Of a DNA stretch of 64,000 nucleotides, positions 61,103 to 64,000 are shown piece after piece. Position 1 is the first letter of the stretch. Each line of letters opens with the position of its first letter. The notes beneath the pieces were generated by a model. It was not told the DNA's origin. It made no database searches and worked only from the letters and a program-made list of their open reading frames with translations. A program made the position numbers and the translations under genes. The stretch spans positions 1 to 64,000 of the forward strand of contig LJTN01000018.1 of assembly GCA_001303415.1 (NCBI GenBank). Direction: 5' to 3'. Source of the DNA: Myxococcales bacterium SG8_38. GTDB lineage: Bacteria; Myxococcota_A; Polyangia; Polyangiales; Houyiibacteriaceae.

Positions 61103-63229
61103 ATGTTGCGGTTGCGTTTGGTTGGCTTTGGGCTCGTCGTGGTCCTTGCGAGTGGAGGTTGCAGCTCATCCGGCTCCGGCTCCATTGCACGGGTCGTGGG
61201 CGCGGACGATGGAACGGTCGAAGTCGTCGTCGACGAGCGGGTGCTTTTCGCGCTTGCACCCACCGGGCCCGTCGCTCGCAACTTCAGTGAAAGGCCCGTA
61301 GGCGTCGGGACCATCTCGTTCGAGCGTACCGACGAGGTCGTCGACCCGTTGTCGGTGCAGTCGGTGGTGACCGAAGGAGCGGGCGTCCGGGTCGAGTACG
61401 AGAGCAGCAGCTCTCGAAAAGCCACGTTGATTGCAAGTCCCCTCGACGACGAGGTGAGCGAGTTCCGGCTCGAGCTCAGGGGTCCGCCTGCGGATTCGAT
61501 TGCCGTGGGCATTCGCTGCGATGAGGAAGGGACTTTTCATGGTTTCGGGGAACAGTACAACGCAACCAACCAGCGGGGTGAGGCGTTCGAGTTGCTGGTC
61601 AACGAGCAAGGCAACGGTCGCGACGGAGGCCCGGGTGCGTCGATCGGCGACGAGCACACCACCTATTTCCCCATGCCCTACTACGTCGATGCACGGGGCT
61701 TTGGTGCGCTCTTCAGCACTGCGCGCCGTGTAGACGTGGATCTCTGCGCGAGCGATAAAGACATCGCCTGGTTCGAAGTGATAAGCGGAGCTCCGGTGCG
61801 GTGGCGCGTGTTCCATGGGCCCACAGCCATGGAGGTGATCCGGCAGCTCGGAGACGGAGACCTCGTGGGCCGGCCGTCGCAACCTCCCGCCTGGGCTTAC
61901 AACCTGTGGATGGCCGGGCAGGGTGGTCGAGGCGCCGTCGAAACGGAGCGCGCTGCCTTGGAGGCCGCCGGCATTCCCGTAGCGGCGTTTTGGGTGCAAG
62001 ACTGGGGTGGGATACGCCAGAACTTCGATGGGGGTTTTGGCGTTCAGTACATCTGGGAGGCGGATGAGACGCTGTATCCGAGCTTTGCGTCGATGGTTTC
62101 GGACTTCCATGCAGGCGGCTACAAGTTTCTCACCTATGTAAACCCATTCATCGTGAATCCCGATAGCGTTGCGGAGGAAGACGACCCGGCACGGTTCGCC
62201 GAGCGGTTCGATCCCATGGAAATGGGGCTGCTGCTCAAGAACCAGATGGGAGACACCTACATCGACATCATCGTGCCGAACATTCCGCAGTCCGATGCCC
62301 ATCCGGATTTTTCAAACCCCGCCACGATGGAGTTCATCGTCGACTCTCTCGAGGAGATCGTCCGCACGTACGACGTGGACGGATGGATGGCCGATTTCGG
62401 CGAGTGGGTGCCTCTCGATTCGGTGCCGCAGGACGGAAGCGACCCCATGGAGCGCCGCAATACGTTCCCCGTCGACTGGCACCGTGCCTCTCGGCAGGCG
62501 CTGGAAAACGTTCGCGACGAAAACTGGGTGAGCTTCGCTCGTTCGGGGTTCACCGGCGTGCAAGGGGTTGCGCAGATTCACTGGGTCGGGGACCAGGAAA
62601 CCAACTGGGGCGAGCTCGATGGGCTGCCGACGGTCGTTCCCGCCATGCTGAACCTCGGCTTGGCCGGGCAACCGTTCGTAACCCACGACATCGCCGGCTT
62701 CGCGCGCGGCGACGGACCGAGCACCAAGGAGCTATTCCAGCGATGGACGGAGCTCGGTGCGTTCACTCCGATCATGCGCACCCACGATGGCGCCGACAAG
62801 GTCAAGAACTGGCGCTGGAATCGGGACGGGGAAACCACGGCGCACTTCCGCAAATTCGCCTTCGTGCACTGCGCGCTGAGGAACGACTTCATGACGTTGG
62901 CCGCCGAAGCCGAGACGAGCGGGGCGCCGATTGTCCGGCACCTCATGCTCGTCTTTCCGGACGACCGGGAGACCTGGGATCTCAGCGATCAGTTCATGAT
63001 CGGCGATTCTCTTCTGGTGGCGCCGGTCCTGGAGGAAGGCGCCACCTCCCGGTCGGTCTACTTCCCCGCGGGCACCTGGTACAACGTCTGGACGGGCGAT
63101 GCCGTCGAAGGCGGCCGCCGAATGACCGTCAATGCCCCGATCGAAAGCCCACCGGTCTACTCACGAGGAGAGGACCGCGACGATCTCCGCAATGCCGAAG
63201 CCATGCTGACTGTCGAAGACTGTCGTTAG
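61103..63229 (+). CDS. GH31 alpha-glycosidase-like lipoprotein (sulfoquinovosidase-like branch)
   Basis: A 708-residue lipoprotein (LASGGC lipobox) of glycoside hydrolase family 31. The nucleophile lies in GWMADFGEW (Asp431) and the acid/base in WVGDQET (Asp497). VQDWGGIRQNF is the active-site loop. The arrangement resembles the sulfoquinovosidase branch (YihQ), but QYIW stands where that enzyme has Arg-x-x-Trp, the sulfonate-binding pair, so the substrate may be another alpha-linked sugar. ATG 61103 has a GGGAG ribosome-binding site; a longer frame starts at 61076. It precedes a TMTC-like membrane protein gene by 28 bp. Confidence 0.88.
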   Translation: MLRLRLVGFGLVVVLASGGCSSSGSGSIARVVGADDGTVEVVVDERVLFALAPTGPVARNFSERPVGVGTISFERTDEVVDPLSVQSVVTEGAGVRVEYESSSSRKATLIASPLDDEVSEFRLELRGPPADSIAVGIRCDEEGTFHGFGEQYNATNQRGEAFELLVNEQGNGRDGGPGASIGDEHTTYFPMPYYVDARGFGALFSTARRVDVDLCASDKDIAWFEVISGAPVRWRVFHGPTAMEVIRQLGDGDLVGRPSQPPAWAYNLWMAGQGGRGAVETERAALEAAGIPVAAFWVQDWGGIRQNFDGGFGVQYIWEADETLYPSFASMVSDFHAGGYKFLTYVNPFIVNPDSVAEEDDPARFAERFDPMEMGLLLKNQMGDTYIDIIVPNIPQSDAHPDFSNPATMEFIVDSLEEIVRTYDVDGWMADFGEWVPLDSVPQDGSDPMERRNTFPVDWHRASRQALENVRDENWVSFARSGFTGVQGVAQIHWVGDQETNWGELDGLPTVVPAMLNLGLAGQPFVTHDIAGFARGDGPSTKELFQRWTELGAFTPIMRTHDGADKVKNWRWNRDGETTAHFRKFAFVHCALRNDFMTLAAEAETSGAPIVRHLMLVFPDDRETWDLSDQFMIGDSLLVAPVLEEGATSRSVYFPAGTWYNVWTGDAVEGGRRMTVNAPIESPPVYSRGEDRDDLRNAEAMLTVEDCR

Positions 63230-63257
63230 AGCGGCTTCGGCAGTAGGGTCAGCGCTG

Positions 63258-64000
63258 GTGACGACACGGGGAGCCACGCTGTGGGAGCGCGTTCATCCGG
63301 CCTGGGTGGGCCTCGTCGGGCTTGCGCTGTATCTGCGAACCATCCCCTATGGCTTCGTGCTGCGCGACGATCCATGGCTCATCCGCGACAATCGGCTGCT
63401 CCACGAGCTTAGCTTGGCTTCGGTTTGGCGGGTGTTGACCGATTTTTCTTGGGAGCAGCGGTACCGGCTCGGCGCGGAGTATCTGCCGGTCCGCGATTTG
63501 TCGGTGATGCTCGACTACGCGCTCTACGGCGAGTGGGTGGGCGGGCAGCATTTGACGCAGGTGATGCTTTACGCTGCCACCTGCGCAGTCCTCGCGTCTT
63601 TGGCGCTCGCGCTTTTCGGGAGCCGTCCGGTCGCTTGGCTGGCTGGCCTCTTGTTTGCCACCCATCCCATCCACGTGGAGGTGGTGGCTTGGTTGTCCGA
63701 GCGCAAGGGTGCCCTTGGCGCGCTTCTCCTGTCGTCCTCGCTGCTCCTCGCGACCGGGTACCTACGGCGTGGCGGGTTCGGTCGCGCGCTCGGCGCATGC
63801 CTGCTGTTCCTGTTGGCCGTTGCGGCAAAGGCCCTCGTCATCGCGGGAGCGGCCGCGCTCTTGTTGCTGGTCTTGTGGCTCGATTCCCCGATTACACGCC
63901 GAGACAAATGGCTTCTCGTCATTGCGTATGCAGCATCAGGCCTGCTCGCGTTTCTTCCCAACGTATGGGTATCTCGCTCGCTCGGAGTCATCGTCCCCTA
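63258..64000 (+). CDS. TMTC/PMT-like multi-spanning membrane protein, 3' end cut off
   Basis: The frame from GTG 63258 runs to the last base without a stop, so the gene continues past the window. The visible 247 residues contain about six hydrophobic helices. FVLRDDPWLIRDN in the first extracellular loop and ATHPIHVEVVAWLSERKGAL match the O-mannosyltransferase-like TMTC family, which in bacteria usually carries C-terminal TPR repeats (not yet visible). This suggests protein glycosylation or another lipid-linked sugar transfer outside the membrane. The GH31 lipoprotein lies directly upstream. Confidence 0.75.
   Translation, partial: MTTRGATLWERVHPAWVGLVGLALYLRTIPYGFVLRDDPWLIRDNRLLHELSLASVWRVLTDFSWEQRYRLGAEYLPVRDLSVMLDYALYGEWVGGQHLTQVMLYAATCAVLASLALALFGSRPVAWLAGLLFATHPIHVEVVAWLSERKGALGALLLSSSLLLATGYLRRGGFGRALGACLLFLLAVAAKALVIAGAAALLLLVLWLDSPITRRDKWLLVIAYAASGLLAFLPNVWVSRSLGVIVP

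Overview
The window is high-GC and gene-dense: short intergenic gaps, frequent ATGA/GTGA overlaps, many GTG starts. It looks like a chromosomal segment of a myxobacterium or relative (Myxococcota). The strongest hint is a secreted PHP-type metallohydrolase (23815-25335) ending in a MYXO-CTERM-like tail (GCSC, one membrane helix, RRRR). Many lipoproteins, FadL porins and lipid-oxidation genes fit this. No rRNA, tRNA, CRISPR array or intact transposase was seen.

Layout. 1-10.2 kb: a branched-polyamine synthase fragment, lipase-like hydrolase and PaaX-type regulator, pdxJ, an SDR/DUF1214/sulfotransferase operon, a nucleoside transporter, a CcmH-like lipoprotein, and a thiolase with its DUF35 partner. 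10.3-15.2 kb: a hypothetical gene, a nucleotidyltransferase, and a compact minus-strand operon. That operon holds a tiny Cys-rich precursor, a radical SAM/SPASM enzyme, PqqD, an HprK-like kinase and a methyltransferase. 15.3-23.1 kb: an RRM protein with an apparent AUC start, MenB, TetR, SCP2, ferredoxin, AmtB, a MAPR/cytochrome b5 protein, paired acyl-CoA dehydrogenases and a VOC protein. 23.1-23.8 kb: a nested inverted-repeat island. 25.3-33.5 kb: a complete A/V-type ATPase operon in archaeal order. 33.6-49.8 kb: MFS, CBS, LMF family, tandem FadL porins, MsrA, sirtuin plus GNAT, an oxidoreductase operon, two SDRs, a hydrolase and NadE. 49.8-64 kb: AidB-like dehydrogenase, a three-gene lipoprotein/cytochrome cluster, TetR, Ppk1, two small lipid-type genes, a GH31 lipoprotein and the start of a TMTC-like membrane protein.

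The most interesting object is the minus-strand operon at about 15.1-11.9 kb. It appears to encode an undescribed ribosomally made, post-translationally modified peptide (RiPP). A twin-arginine signal (RRHFLK ... AHAQA) is followed by a core of five consecutive C-x-P-x-x pentads, and its stop codon overlaps the start of the radical SAM gene. PqqD would be the leader-recognition element. The kinase and methyltransferase would be tailoring enzymes. No transporter or peptidase gene is present, which fits a Tat signal doing export and leader removal. The precursor's start is obscured by what looks like a one-base frameshift in an A run.

A second theme is lipid or steroid-like catabolism: thiolase/DUF35, SCP2, MAPR, paired ACADs, a KSTD-like flavoprotein, SDRs and FadL. 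Two copies of a KstR-like operator, TAGAACGTGTTYCA, lie upstream of the PaaX-type gene and the DUF35-thiolase pair. This assignment rests on family resemblance and motif form only.
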